DNA of 64,000 nucleotides from Dactylonectria macrodidyma (lineage: Eukaryota > Ascomycota > Sordariomycetes > Hypocreales > Nectriaceae). The position numbers and the translations under genes were made by a program. Shown here piece by piece: positions 32,641 through 44,760 of this stretch (position 1 is its first letter; each line of letters begins with the position of its first letter). The stretch is taken from contig JAGMUV010000001.1 of the NCBI GenBank assembly GCA_020744425.1, positions 3,038,001 to 3,102,000 of the forward strand. Reading direction: 5' to 3'. The notes below the pieces were generated by a model. That model had not been told where the DNA came from. It searched no databases and was given only the letters and a program-made list of their open reading frames with translations.

Positions 32641-33929
32641 TTAAAAATAAAGAAGATTATAAGTAATATATCTATATAGTATTATAAAAGCTATAAAATA
32701 TAAACTTACTTATTAAACTAAAAAAAAATAACTTCTATACTTTAAAAGTAAAGTTCTTTAAGTATATTATATTTTATAACTAAGTATAGATAGACTTTAA
32801 GAAGATTATAATAATATAAGAATAGAAATAACCTAAAAACCTTATAAAATTATAATCCTTCTTTAGATTTATAAACTACTACTAACGATTTATTAAACAC
32901 TTTAATAAATATACTATCTTACTTATCCAGTTTATAAAGAAAGGAATTAAGTTTAAATAGAATAATAAAGTAGAATAGGCCTTTTAATTAATTAAAGATA
33001 TAATTACTTTAGAACTTATTTTAGTATTATTTAACTTTAATAAAGAAATTAAATTAAAAACTAATACTTTAGGATTTACTTTAAGTAATTAGATTAAATA
33101 AAAGGATAAAAATAGATTATTATATTCTATTATATTCTATTTATATAAGATATATAAAGCAGAACTTAACTACTCTATCTATAATTAAGAATTCTTAGCT
33201 ATTATTAACTATTTTAAAGAATTTTAATATTATCTTTTAAAAAGTAATTATAAAATTAAAGTCTATATAAATTATAAGAATATCTTATACTTTATAATAA
33301 TATAGAAACTTAGTAAATAATAACTTAAATATACTGAATATCTATTAGAATTTGACTATATTATTATTTATATAAAAGGATTAGAAAATAGATAAGCTAA
33401 TACAATTAGCTAATATACTAACTTTAATATTAGAAAGATTAAAGCTAGTAAGTAAATCTTCTCCTTTACTTTTAAAGGATACTTATAATAAAAATACTTA
33501 AGATATATATACTAGTATTATAAATGCCTATTATAAATAATGCTTAGTAGTATATACTATATGACTTATAATAATAAATTACTAAAGAAAATTAAATAAT
33601 ATAATCAGACTTATAAAATGGACAGAGTTATAGAAAACCCCTGCCCGATCCCTGCTTTATAGTTAGAACTACAGAAACTATAAGTACTAATAGAATTATA
33701 AGAATAGCTTATATAGGAAATACATTCTTATATACTATATAAATACTAAGGAGTTAATAAAACTCTTAAGAGAGTTAAAATAATATATACATTTCTTAGA
33801 ATTAAAAAGGTTATATAAAATATTATTTAATAATATAGCCTTTATATAAAAACTAAGGCATAATACTATAAGCCTTATAGAGAACTATAACTCCTATTAA
33901 TAGCTTAGAGACTATAGTATTCTATTACT

Positions 33930-34790
33930 ATAGATTTTATTATAAAACTACTCCTATTAGAAGACTTAGTAACTAGAGCCTTTTATAATAGCATTCTTAT
34001 TATTATAAACAGATTTATAAAATTCTCCTATTTTATACTATATAAAGAGGCAATAGATATAGAAGAATTCACTTATATATTTAATTAGAATATTATTAGT
34101 ATATATAGATTATTAGTAGAAATCCTAACTAATAGAAGACCTCTATTTATATCTAAGTTTTAATAAGCTTTAATAATATAGCTTAGACTTAATTACTAAT
34201 TCATTACTACATTCTGACTATAAGTAAATAAATAAATAGAAAGAATGAATTAAATCCTTAAATAATATCTATAGTACTATATTAATTATAAATAGAATAA
34301 CTAAATTAAAAAACTATTAATAGCCTAACTAAGCTATAATACTACTATATATAAAAGCATAAAGCTTATACTAATATTTACGAATTTCAGATTTATACTT
34401 AATATATATTATAGACTATACAAAGGAATTATTAACCTTTATATAATACTTACTTATAATAAACTAAAAAACCTCTATAAAGAACTGAGGACCGAACTTA
34501 AGTTTATTAGAAACTAGATAAGGAAATACTATAACCCTAAATGAATAAAGGGACTATCCTTTTTAGAAGGGGATATAGTCCTCTTGGCTATAAAAAATGT
34601 TTTAATAGATAGGCTAAGTAAAAAACTTGACTATAAGTTTATTAGACTCTATAAAGTTCTAGAAAAAATCTTAGAAAATAATTATAGGTTAGATCTAAAG
34701 AGTAAAAAACATTTAATATTCTATATTTTACTATTAGAACTATTTAAAAATATAATTATAATTAATAGTAATTATAACTATAAACTATAA
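33930..34790 (+). pseudogene. Gypsy-1 integrase relic, core and C-terminal domain
   Basis: The core reads IDFIIKLLLLED, RFIKFSYFILYKEAID, LTNRRPLFISKF (the DRGPLF position) and IERMN (catalytic Glu). The second catalytic Asp is Asn. The C-terminal part at 34584-34790 is open (LSKKLDYKFIRLYKVLEKI, ending ILLLELFK), matching the LxxKxxGPFxV...FHVSLL region of fungal Gypsy integrases. It is not a separate gene. Confidence 0.8.
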
Positions 34791-35619
34791 GTAAAAGATC
34801 TAGAAGAGTATTATATTAAAGAAATTTATAATATAAAGAAAATTAATAGTAAAATAATATACTTTATTAAATAGAAAGACTATTTAGAAAGTAAAATATT
34901 ATAGTAATTATTAGAAAACCTTAACTATATATAGTATTTACTAAAGGCATTTTATATATAATAGTAAAAGAAGAAGAAGGATTAGAAATAGAAGGGTTAA
35001 ATATCTCTAGACCTATAGACGCTTAGTTAAAATCATCTAAAATAATAAGTAGCTATAATTCTTATACTACCTAGCTCTTCTAAGCGTTTAAAGCCTTTAA
35101 TAGACTATCCTCTTTATCCAGACCTCAGAGTCTATAATAAACTATCTCTAAACGCTTTTTCTTTACTTTACTTTAGGTCTTTTATAAATAAGCCAGACAG
35201 CCTGCTATAATAGCTATATATACTTATAGAAAGGCTAACTCTTTATAAAACCTTAAGAGATCCTCACCTACTTCCTCTTTATCTACTTCTAGCTTTTTCT
35301 TAGTATTTATAAGCTTAAGTATTATAACTAGTTAGTAAAGTAAGTATACTAAAAATAAAGAAACTACTTATAAAATAATACAATTTATAAACTATTATAA
35401 GACTTCTTTAGCCTTATATATTTATTATAATAAGATAAATTATTAGAAAATATATAGCTTTTATTATAATAAAAGCACTAATTATAAAGTATATTTAATA
35501 GTACTTTAGTAATAGTAATAGTATAAAAAAGAGCATTTACTTCTAGAGTTTTATATATAAGCAGTTTTTATATATAATTAGATATATTTATTAGTATAAT
35601 ATATTATAAAAAATATTTA

Positions 35620-36089
35620 AAAAGGAAGAATAATAAACTAATAAAGCTATTAAGTAAAGACTAATTATATAGCCTTAGAAATAAGACCCTAAGAGAAGAG
35701 ATATTATATTATAGCCTAGGTTTTTACTAAGCAGTTAGGAATAGTAGAATAATAGAACTTACATTTAGTTCAGACTAATAGTATAGCCCCACTCTAGGAC
35801 CAATGCCCTACTAGGACTAATAGTAATAGTCTAAGACTAATAGCAGTCCTTTAAGTAGAATAGCAGTCTACTTAGTATATAGTTAACTAAGAAGTGCATA
35901 TTTAATATAAGCAGTTCCTTAGCTATTAATATAACTTAGTTATATTAAGTATATTTTACTTTACTATTACTAGATGTAATAAGCATTATTTAATCTTGAC
36001 TCGCCTGATTCCTTTATTATATAAACCCCTAGATCAGGACCTAGCGTACACTAGCCTTATGAGGATAGCATACTGACCCGATCGTCACA
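35620..36089 (+). repeat. Gypsy-1 3' LTR, RIP-mutated only in its inner half
   Basis: Matches the 5' LTR from about 35715 to 36089 (AGCAGTCTACTTAGTATATA, ACTAGCCTTA...GATAGCATACTGACCC). The left boundary is blurred by mutation and is estimated. The outer 100 bases are unmutated. Confidence 0.65.
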
Positions 36090-36369
36090 CTAGACCCCTG
36101 TAGCCTCTAGCTGAAGGGGCGTGTTAAATTGGAGACCTATGGTCTAGAATAGCTGTTGTACTAGTACATAAGTGAGGTGTAACGATTGTGCTAGACCGCT
36201 GTGCCAGGGGGCAAAAGATTGGTCAATAATCGCTGTAGTAGCAATCATCTGAGCACATTACTGCACTATAGGGCCCCTATCGCTGTTCAGTGAACCAAGC
36301 CGTAACATGAGGCGACCTTACGCTTTTGCCATAGTGAGCTATTTAATAAATATTCAGTATACTAGCTAT
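36090..36369. repeat. Flanking segment duplicated on both sides of Gypsy-1, carrying a 130-bp insertion
   Basis: TTAAATTGGAGAC...CTAGTACATAAGTGAGG and then CGACCTTACGCTTTTGCC appears here and, without the insertion, at 28043-28120. The copies differ by transitions. After about GAGCTATT the two diverge. Confidence 0.7.
36178..36307 (+). mobile_element. 130-bp TGT...ACA element, copy 2, flanked by TGAGG
   Basis: Exactly 130 bp, TGTAACGATTGTGC to AAGCCGTAACA, with TGAGG at 36173-36177 and 36308-36312. The related segment at 28087 (AAGTGAGGCAACCTTACG) is the empty site with a single TGAGG, which proves insertion and the 5-bp duplication. Confidence 0.85.
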
Positions 36370-36760
36370 TTACACGCACTATAGCCTGCATTCTGCGCTT
36401 TATTAAAAGATTAAGTTTTATAATAGCTCTAGTTTAATCTCTTCTTATAGCTCTATTACAGCTTTAATAAGCCGCTACTTTACTTTATCTATCTTTAGTA
36501 TATATAAAAGCTCAGAGTATTACTTATAGATCCTTATTTTAAGGACTGCTTATAAATTTTTAATAGGATTAAGATCTAAACTATAAAGCAGCCAGTCTAT
36601 AACCTTAGCGCACTTATTCTTATACCATTCTAGTAGCTAGCCTATTATTAATTGTAATTAAAAAAGTAGTGAATTATTATACTAAAAGTGGCTATTTCTA
36701 ATTATAATTTAAAAAAGGTATTATTATAAGCATTTAAGCAGAACTCATACTATAACGCTA
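36370..36760 (-). pseudogene. Tc1/mariner transposase relic, C-terminus, RIP-mutated
   Basis: The - strand gives LLEWYKNKCAKVIDW, SLDLNPIKNL, AVLKIRIYK, RLIKAVIEL and EEIKLELL, interrupted by TAA/TAG, in the order of the Tc1/mariner DDE-domain end (SPDLNPIENLW...). Related to, but not the same copy as, the relic at 22629-23243. Confidence 0.65.
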
Positions 36761-37228
36761 TTGTAATCAAACTTAGGGTCTTTAGATAGTGTGATTATTA
36801 AAAGGTGTTTATTGAGGTTATGGTCCTTAGCAGCGCATACTCAGAGAGGGGCCAGAGGTTAAACAGTTAAAAAAAAAATATAACTAATAGTGAATAATAG
36901 TATGAGGGCCCAAAACCCAAGCCCAAGGCAATAGTAACTCAGAATGACTAGAGTTTCTACTGCATTAGGGTGCAAGCCTTGCTGTCCTATTAAACCCTTT
37001 GAGATGCGTTACTAGAAAAGCTAGACAGAAAAGCTAGACAGAAAAGCTAGATGTCGGAAGGTAAAATCGTCATACGTTAAAAGCCCCGTGAGGGAAGCTG
37101 ACCTCTGCATTCGTCGCATTCCAAGTTACCTCATCGCAATTCTAACTCATACTCACGTCGTAATTTAACTCTTTACAATTCCAGATCGCAATTCAACTCA
37201 TCAGAGACTAACCATAACGAACACCATA
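36761..37228. other. Less AT-rich island within the transposon block
   Basis: Contains a short tandem AGAAAAGCTAGAC (37011-37053). Otherwise unassigned. Confidence 0.3.
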
Positions 37229-38030
37229 ATGAACGTCCAGCGCAACACACTCCACGCTCCTAGCAACTCGGGTTTCAGCAGTCGCTATGCTCTTTCTATA
37301 TATAATCTAGATACTGAGCTTAGTAGGGATATAGAAACCCTTAATAAGCTGAAGGCTATAGTAGCAGATTGTAGTCTTAAGGAAACCAGAACTATTAAGA
37401 CCTAGCGACTCTCTAATAGTGAGTGAGTCACTTTAGTGATCTTTAAGACTGAGGTATTCTTAAGACTGCGCTTCTTTAGAAATAACTAATAATTTAAGAA
37501 CTGGATTAAAAATGAATAATACTTCTTAAGATAACTAGTAGTAAAGCTAGTAATTAAAATATCTCTAGAAGAAATAGCATTCCTTGAGTCACTAGTTAAT
37601 ATTAATGAAGGGTGGATAATGCAAGTTATGGGTAATGTGGCTATTATTAATACGCAAAAGGACTGAGAATAATGGAAGGATGTGGCGGAGGGAGGTTCTA
37701 CTAATGAGTTCTAAAGGAGGAGGGATAAGAGTCTATTTGTAACTAGGTCGACCAATCAATCGAGTCCTTCGTTTCATGATAACTCAAGCAATGCAAACAC
37801 GTGATACAGAAACGCGGCAACGAGGAACGCGGCAGCGCAGAAACAAAAGTCCGAATAGCGGTTTCAATAGTGTAAAAGGTGTTTATAATAGCTAAAAGTA
37901 GAGAAAAATATCTATAAGTACTTTATTATAGTAATACGGGTTTGAATATTCTGTCTAGATAGTCTCTTATACTAAGAACTATTAGAAAAGTCATAATTAT
38001 AATAAGAAAATATACTAGCTTATATAAGTA
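37229..38030 (+). pseudogene. Unidentified coding relic with RIP-type stops
   Basis: From ATG 37229 the frame reads MNVQRNTLHAPSNSGFSSRY, LDTELSRDIETLNKLKAIVA and ISLEEIAFLESLVNINEGW, and further on CKRCL near 37871, broken by TAG/TAA/TGA codons. Normal bias between stops shows this was a gene. It resembles fungal multi-copy proteins with an N-terminal helical domain followed by paired-cysteine motifs, but I cannot name it. Confidence 0.35.
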
Positions 38031-38586
38031 CTAAGTATGTTTTTAGCCCTTGCCTCAGGCTATAATAACTTTATCTAAGAAGACTTAAGACTTTTAAAAA
38101 TCTGCAGATATATGTAAATCTTGCTTAGTAAAGTGTAGACATTTTCTAGCTATACTTTTACTAATAAAGGGCCAGATAAGTAACTTAAAATGCATAATGC
38201 CTTTCTTTTTAAAGAATATTAGAATTGTCTTCTTAGAGTAACTTAACCCAGCCTCTTTAATCAATTCCTAGATTCAGATATAAGGGTCTTATTCTATTAC
38301 TCTTAGTATTTATCTTTTTTTCCTATTTTCTAGCTTATGCAGCCAGCCAGGCCTAGGTTAGTCTTAGCCACTTTATTAATCGCAATACCGCTATACTACA
38401 CTATAAATAGCATGCAAACTTACTCCCTCATCACATGCGATTATAATAGCAGACACGCTTAAGTTATACTTTTAAACAATCCTCATTTTTATATAAAGAG
38501 AATGATATATTTAAGACCCATTCTGACCTAAATTGGCTACATAATGCGTCTTTGAAATTAAGGTTAATTATAGTAAAGGTAGGAGG
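38031..38586. other. Unassigned repeat-like sequence
   Basis: Moderately AT-rich, no recognisable coding; likely old repeat debris. Confidence 0.3.
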
Positions 38587-38960
38587 TGTCACTGCCCAAG
38601 CCGCGACCTGTATTATAACCAGGCGGTCAAGGACGGCAGAACCCTAAAAGGATTACATACCCTTACTAGGACTGAAAGGACTGACCGTTAATCTTAGGCA
38701 GTCCTACTCTAGACTGACTAAGTAGTAATAATAGTACCTTAAAACTATTAAGTATATAGTTATTTAAGAAGTATATATTTAGTATAAGTAATTCTTTAGT
38801 TATTAATAATACTTAATTATATTAAATACTTTAAATTTTATTATTATTATATATAACTAATTGTATTTAAATATAATATATTTAATTTATTATTATATAA
38901 ACTTTTAATAGTACTTAGTAATTATAGCCTTTTTTCTTAAGCCTTTATTAAGAGCTTACT
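38587..38960 (+). repeat. Diverged solo LTR related to the Gypsy-1 LTR
   Basis: TGTCACTGCCC starts it. Shared words with the Gypsy-1 LTR run in the same order: AGGCGGTCAAGGACGGCAGA, TACTAGGACTGA, TAAGTATATAGTTA, AAGAAGTATATATTTA, TATTATATAAACTTTTAA, ATAGCC. No internal retroelement genes adjoin it. Confidence 0.55.
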
Positions 38961-40523
38961 AACTTTTCTATTTCTTTTATAATAATAATAAACTACTCTT
39001 AATACTATCTTTCTTTAACTTGGAATCTCTAAACTGTAAAGGCTATAGCAGTGGAAGGAGTGGAAGGAGTGGAAGGTTATTGGTAGAACTCGGCGATTGT
39101 GGGTCAAGGAATTGACCAATCAGAAAAGGGATTGAAGATTCAGAAAGAGCAGGAAAAGACGATTAGAAAGGTAGTTGGTTTGATGTGATTGGTTAAGAAA
39201 TGCATGTATTGATGATGATAATCCTTCTGGACTGGCTAGAGAAAAGCCCCAGCTTTATAGAGAGATTGCTGTCCAGTCACATGTCCAATCTAACAGGGGA
39301 TTTGGACAATTTGTCATAGTAAAACCGGGTAAGACGTGTCCCGAGTTTTAGGACTGTTGGACGTATGTCTGATGCTTGAACTCTAACCTTATTGAAGATT
39401 CTTATTATAGATGTCTTTTGTAGTTATAGTATAAGGAAGATAGGCTTTCTGAGGCATAATATATACTATTATAAAGCTAAAAACCAGGAGATTTTGAATA
39501 TGTTATTTATAGTCTTATCTGATAAGAGCTAAAGAAGATATTTCCTTATCAGTTATATATTTTATATATAAGGACTTTATATAAACTATTTATAATTCTT
39601 TATTAAATAGCTTTTAAGACTTTTATAATTAATAAAATATTTATAATAACTTTATTTAATTTTATAATATTATATATATTAATTTAAATTTTAAAAAATA
39701 TAGGTTTTAATACTATAATTAAATCTTTAAATTATTAAGTTATTTCTATTACTTTTTAAAGCCTTATTATTTAAGCTTTTTAAATTATCTTTTTAAAAAG
39801 TAAACTATTTATTTATACTTTTATATATTATAACTTAGAATTAATAAGGTTTTATTAATAACTTATAAAAAGTTTAATAAGCTTTATATATATATTTATC
39901 TTTTATTAAAACAAAATAGCTATATAAGACTTTTATTTATTTAATTAATAGCTTTTTAATTAAATAATAATAATAATATAAAAAGATTAAAATAGTTTAT
40001 AGAATTTAATTTTAAATAATTACTATTTTCTTTTAAAAAGCTATATATTTTTTTAATTAATATTTATAATTAGTTTATAATATATTAAATATTATAAAGC
40101 TTATATTTATAAAATTAATACTTTTAAATAGTTTAATTATTAAGTTTGTATTATTTAATAAATAAAAAGTCTTTAATTTATATTTAATTAAAAAAGTATT
40201 TAATATAATAATTAATATAAAAGTACTTATAAATAAAAGTATATTCTTTTTCTAATTAAAAGACTTAAGATTTAAAAAGATTAGCTTTTTAATAAAAAAA
40301 AAAACCTTTTTAATTATTTTAAAATTAATATAAAGCTAAAAGTCTTAATTAATTACTTTTATCTTTAAGCTTAAGTATTAAAAAATCTAATTATTATTAA
40401 TAATTAATTTAATAAAAATAATTAAAATTATTATTATTAAATAATTAATAATTAATTAATAATTTAAATAAGAAAAGTATATAAATAATAAGAATATATA
40501 ATATATATTTAATTATTAATTAT
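38961..40523. other. AT-rich repeat debris, unassigned
   Basis: 39000-39400 is near normal composition without genes. From about 39400 the sequence is almost pure A/T with runs such as TTAATAATTATT. I could not recognise a family. Confidence 0.3.
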
Positions 40524-40619
40524 TAATATACTTAATAAATAAGTAGGCTAAATAAATAAATAAGCTAAAAATCCCTACTTTTAAAATTAAAACTTTAATA
40601 AAAATATAATAAACCATTT

Positions 40620-41928
40620 AATTAATTAAAACTAATTACTATACTCTTTCTTAGATATCTTAATAATAGCCTAATAGGTCCTTATATTATAACCAGTCTT
40701 TCTATAAGTTCTATAGTGCCTTTCCTTTAGTTACACTAACCCTCCTTAGCCACTACTTTTCGATAATTTAGCATATACTTATGTATTAATATCTATTTAA
40801 TCAATTACTTCCCTTCCCTCCTCTATAGTCATCTTCCCTCTATTCTATAAACGGGTTTTTTTTATTCTACACTGCTTACTAAGAGTCTTATTTGCTTATT
40901 AAAGGATCTAGTTCTTAGACTTTAATAATGCTATTTAATGCATTATTACCTTTATTCCTTTAGAAAATAACTTAAGCGCCTTAAGGATAGATACTAGAGA
41001 GCTGCTCTAATGCCTTCTTACTTATCTTTTAAAATATTCAGACTATGAACTAGCCTTGAGTACTATCCTTAGGGTCTTTAAGACCTAAGGGTTAAGAAGG
41101 CTGACCTCCTCTATAGCTAGTATTAGAGTCTATAGCTATATATTAAGCTTTAATATAATATTCTCTACGTTTAAAAGAATAAGTCTGGCTTCTTAAAAAC
41201 CTCCTTTAATATTACTCCTTATTATAGTAATTATATAAGTAGTATAGAAAGCTAGGAAGAACTCAGTCTTTAAAATATAGGTTATAAAGCATCTAATTAA
41301 TTACTTAATTACTTAATTATAGGCTATTTTAAGTAGCTTAAAGCACTTAATATTAAAAGGCTAAAGTAAGTAAGATAAATAAGGTAATATATAAAGTATA
41401 ATAATATTATTCTTTTTATAATATTTCTTAAAGTTAATAGAGTAATGACTTTTATACTTATTAAAGATTAGAAGATAATAATAACTAGTTAATTAATTCT
41501 TTATATACTAATTAAAATGCTTAAGTTATTTAAGACTTATCTTATTATTAGTCTAACTATTTTAAGTTATTATAATAGCTTAATTACTTAAGAGGTTACT
41601 TTTCTAATACTAGTTAGTAAGGTAATATTAGCCTATAATTATAATAAATAGCTAAATCGCCTAGCCTTTTATATTAATTGCTTAGATAATTATAATCTAT
41701 TTCTAGTTTCTAAACTATACTGATTTTAGGTTTCTATACTTATTTATACTTATAATAACTATTCTACTTATAATTATACTTATTATAAAGCCAGTCTTAT
41801 TAAAGTTATAAATATTAGCTAAGTTAATACTATATTTTATAATTATATTTTCTATAAGCTAGAACTAATTATAAATAATAGTTAGATCTTTATATTTAGC
41901 CTTCTAATAGTTATATTTATTAAAAAAA
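40620..41928 (-). pseudogene. pogo/Fot1-type transposase relic, DDE portion
   Basis: Read on the - strand from the Gypsy-2 junction: FNKYNY, INLANIYNFNKTGFIIS (the NFDETGF block, first catalytic Asp now Asn), then SINKYRNLKSV and INIKG. This matches the order of Fot1-like DDE transposases. Stops are TAA/TAG at Gln positions. Confidence 0.75.
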
Positions 41929-41933
41929 CGCAT

Positions 41934-42177
41934 TATTATAGTTCTTTCTATATCTAACTTAAGGGATGTTATTATTAATAGCTATACTATTAGATATGCT
42001 TATTATTATATTTTATACTATTATAGTTCCTTTACTTTAATAATTAGTACTTAGTAATCTAATTTTATGTATTATATATAAAGTCTTAATTATCTAATCT
42101 AACTTCTAGAATAGAAGATTTAACTATAAGCTTATTATTTCTACTAGTAAGAACCTAGTCCTAATCTATTTATAATA
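41934..42177 (-). repeat. Gypsy-2 3' LTR
   Basis: 244 bp, strongly RIP-mutated, same length as and aligned throughout with 53189-53432. In + orientation it runs from TATTATAGTTC to TTATAATA. Confidence 0.88.
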
Positions 42178-43499
42178 AGTACTTAGTAATAAGAAATAAA
42201 AGCTATTATACTAATAGTAAAAATGCATATAGTAAAAGTAAAATAATCTAAAGAAGTAATCTATTAATTTATAAAAAGAGAAAATTTATATTCCCTATTT
42301 ATTCCAGATTCTAGTATCTATCGTCCATCTAAATCTACTTTACTATTATTAATTCATTCTTTAGGTAGTTAATATTAAGCCTCTATTACCTATTATCTAT
42401 CTAAGTCCTTTTTCAGCATTCTCCTCTTATTAGAATTCACTCTTTAATTATTATATTTACTATTAGAGTAGTTACTATTAATAATTCTTCTTTAGTATTA
42501 CTTACTTTAAGTTAGAGAGGAGTAAATTAATATTAACTTAGGCGCGTTTTTATATTTATTCCTTTATACTTACTAGTTTTGGCTTAAGAGTTAGTAAGTT
42601 TAGCGGCTTTTTAACATTTTTAATTATTAGCGCTTTCTTTAGTACTAGTTTTGTCTTTATTAGAGTTAATTCTTATATTAGGGTTAGTGAATTAGTGAAG
42701 TTATTAGAATTATTTAGAATATTTTAAAGGTTAATTATAGTTACTATCTTTAACTTTTTTTAAAGTATTTCTTATAGTTCTTTATTAGCCTTCTATTTAT
42801 TAGGCTCTTTTATTAAAGTTATCTTAGTAGTAGTAGGAATTCGCACTTCTAAGGTTAGTTTCTTTTATATTAATAAGTCTATTAGTTTCACTTACTTAAG
42901 AGAAATCACTTTATTATAAATAGCTTTATAATATATATTTATAAGTTTACTAATACTGATTTTACTTTAGACTTTCTTATATACTTTTATATAATCTTAG
43001 AGGTTTATAATACTATTAGTATTAAATTTATCTAGCTTAAGTTCGTATGCTTTTATATAATTCTTAAGATTAAAAATAGATCTTATTTAATTAATAAATT
43101 TAATACTATTAGAAATAACTTCCTTTACTGCTTTTTCTTATTTATTAATAAGTACTAATGCTTATATGCTTAGTAAATAATTCTTATTAACCTTATTAAT
43201 AATGCCTTTAAAGGCCTTACTATTAGCTTTAGTATCTAATTCTACTTAGGCTTTAATTTAATTAAGTTTATCTTTAAAAGTATTAAGATCACTATCTGAT
43301 CTAGTATTCTAAGTATTTCTAATTTAAGTAATAGACTTCTCTAAAGTATTAATCCATTCTAAGGCCTTTTCTAATTATTCTTATATCTACTTTATAATAC
43401 TTATAGTATTAGTAGTAATTATAGTAGAAGTAGTATTATAAGTACTACTAATAACTATCTGGCTTATAACTTAACCTCTAGGCTTTAGGATATTTAATA

Positions 43500-44760
43500 A
43501 ATATGATTTTTAAAGCATTATTAGTACTCTGCTAATAGTCCTATTTATCTAATTATATAAGTATAAGAAATAGTAAGCTAGTATTTTTATTTATATAAGT
43601 AGCTTTTTTAGCTAGTAAATAGTCTTCCTTCATATTCTAAAATATTCACTATTTAGATAAGCTTACTAGCAGTCTTTAAGCGCATTCTTTACTTATTAGA
43701 TTAGACCTATCCTTATAACTATTAGTTTTAACTTCTTTTAGTTAGTATCCTTTATTTTTTTAGTAAATTCTTAGAACTCTTTATATAGTGTTTTTTAAGT
43801 TATTAGATATAACTTTCCTTCTTCTAACTTTAAGAAAATAGGATTATTAGATTTATTAAATTTATATCTTACTAAGCTGAATTCAACCTAAAGGAAGAAA
43901 ATAGCTATTTTTAAGTCCTAATATTTAATATAATTAGTATTCTTATTAGAAATATGTAAATTACTAAGAGTATAGTTACTTCTAACTGTCTTTTTATTAG
44001 TAATATCTAAGTAAATATTATAAAACTACTCTTCCTATTTTTAATAAAATATATTACTAATTCCTTTAGTAAAGTTAAGGATATTCGAGTTATTATATCT
44101 CTTAAGGACTTTATACTTAGTAAGGTCAGTTTTATCCTGCCCTTTATTAACTTCGCCCTGCTTATTATTAGATTCGATTTCAGAAGGCTAGTCTATGCCT
44201 TTAGGACTTTCCTAGTCTATATCCTTATTATTATCTAGAGCGGATTTATTCTTACTATTATTATATCTATCTTCTTTAGTGTCTTCTTCGTCTATAGTAT
44301 CGCTGTTTTTAATAGGGTCTTCATTACTATTAATTCCTTTGTCTTCTTTAATATCCGTGGCTTTAGTAGTATTCGTATTGTCTTCGCTGGTTACCTAGTT
44401 ATTTCAGGTCGCCTGAGAGCATTAACTAGCATTCAGAAGTCGGCTATTATATTCACAGGACTGGCTACTAGTTTTAACTCTACGGATACTAAGTGCAATA
44501 GCTTTCTCCTTCCCCTTAAAGAGTTTATAGAGTTTATTTATTTTTTTATTACTTAAGATAGGGGTTTAGGCCTTACTGCTTCTAGAGGAGCTAGTATAGT
44601 TAGTCTAAGGGCTATTGCTTTCTCTATAGATAGAAGTGCTAGATTTACTAATAGTATATTTAAATCTAATAGTACTAGAGTTAGAAAAAATAGTCTTATT
44701 AGTTTTAGTATTAGAGAAGAGGGACTTACTAATTTTAATTAAAAGATTAATACTCTTTTA
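43500..44760 (-). pseudogene. Unidentified extra reading frame of Gypsy-2, downstream of integrase
   Basis: A single - strand frame is readable for about 400 codons with few stops, most at Gln positions. It has a serine-rich start (NSSTIRFKYTISKSSTSIYR), LYKLFKGKEKAIALSIRRVK, an acidic linker (IDEEDTKEDRYNNS), then TDLTKYKVLKRYNNSNILNF and a helical region (KIAIFFL, EFSLVRYKFNKSNNPIFLKL). I do not recognise it. Position after integrase excludes an ordinary gag. It could be an accessory third ORF, a captured gene, or another nested element. Confidence 0.5.

Larger units (their letters stand above)
28199..36089 (+). mobile_element. Ty3/Gypsy LTR retrotransposon, heavily RIP-mutated (Gypsy-1)
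   Basis: The element is 7.9 kb with related LTRs at both ends. It starts TGTGACCCGATC and ends GATCGTCACA. The interior is extremely AT-rich, with a gag-pol order still readable through dozens of TAA/TAG codons: gag-like sequence (about 28.9-29.9 kb), reverse transcriptase (about 32.2-32.6 kb), RNase H, and integrase (33.9-34.8 kb). The RT-RNaseH-integrase order identifies Ty3/Gypsy rather than Copia. No target duplication is recognisable. Confidence 0.85.

Noticed and set aside
34584..34790. 68-residue frame as an independent gene
   Set aside because: It is in line with the Gypsy-1 integrase and matches its C-terminal domain; it is open only because it lacks mutated Gln codons.
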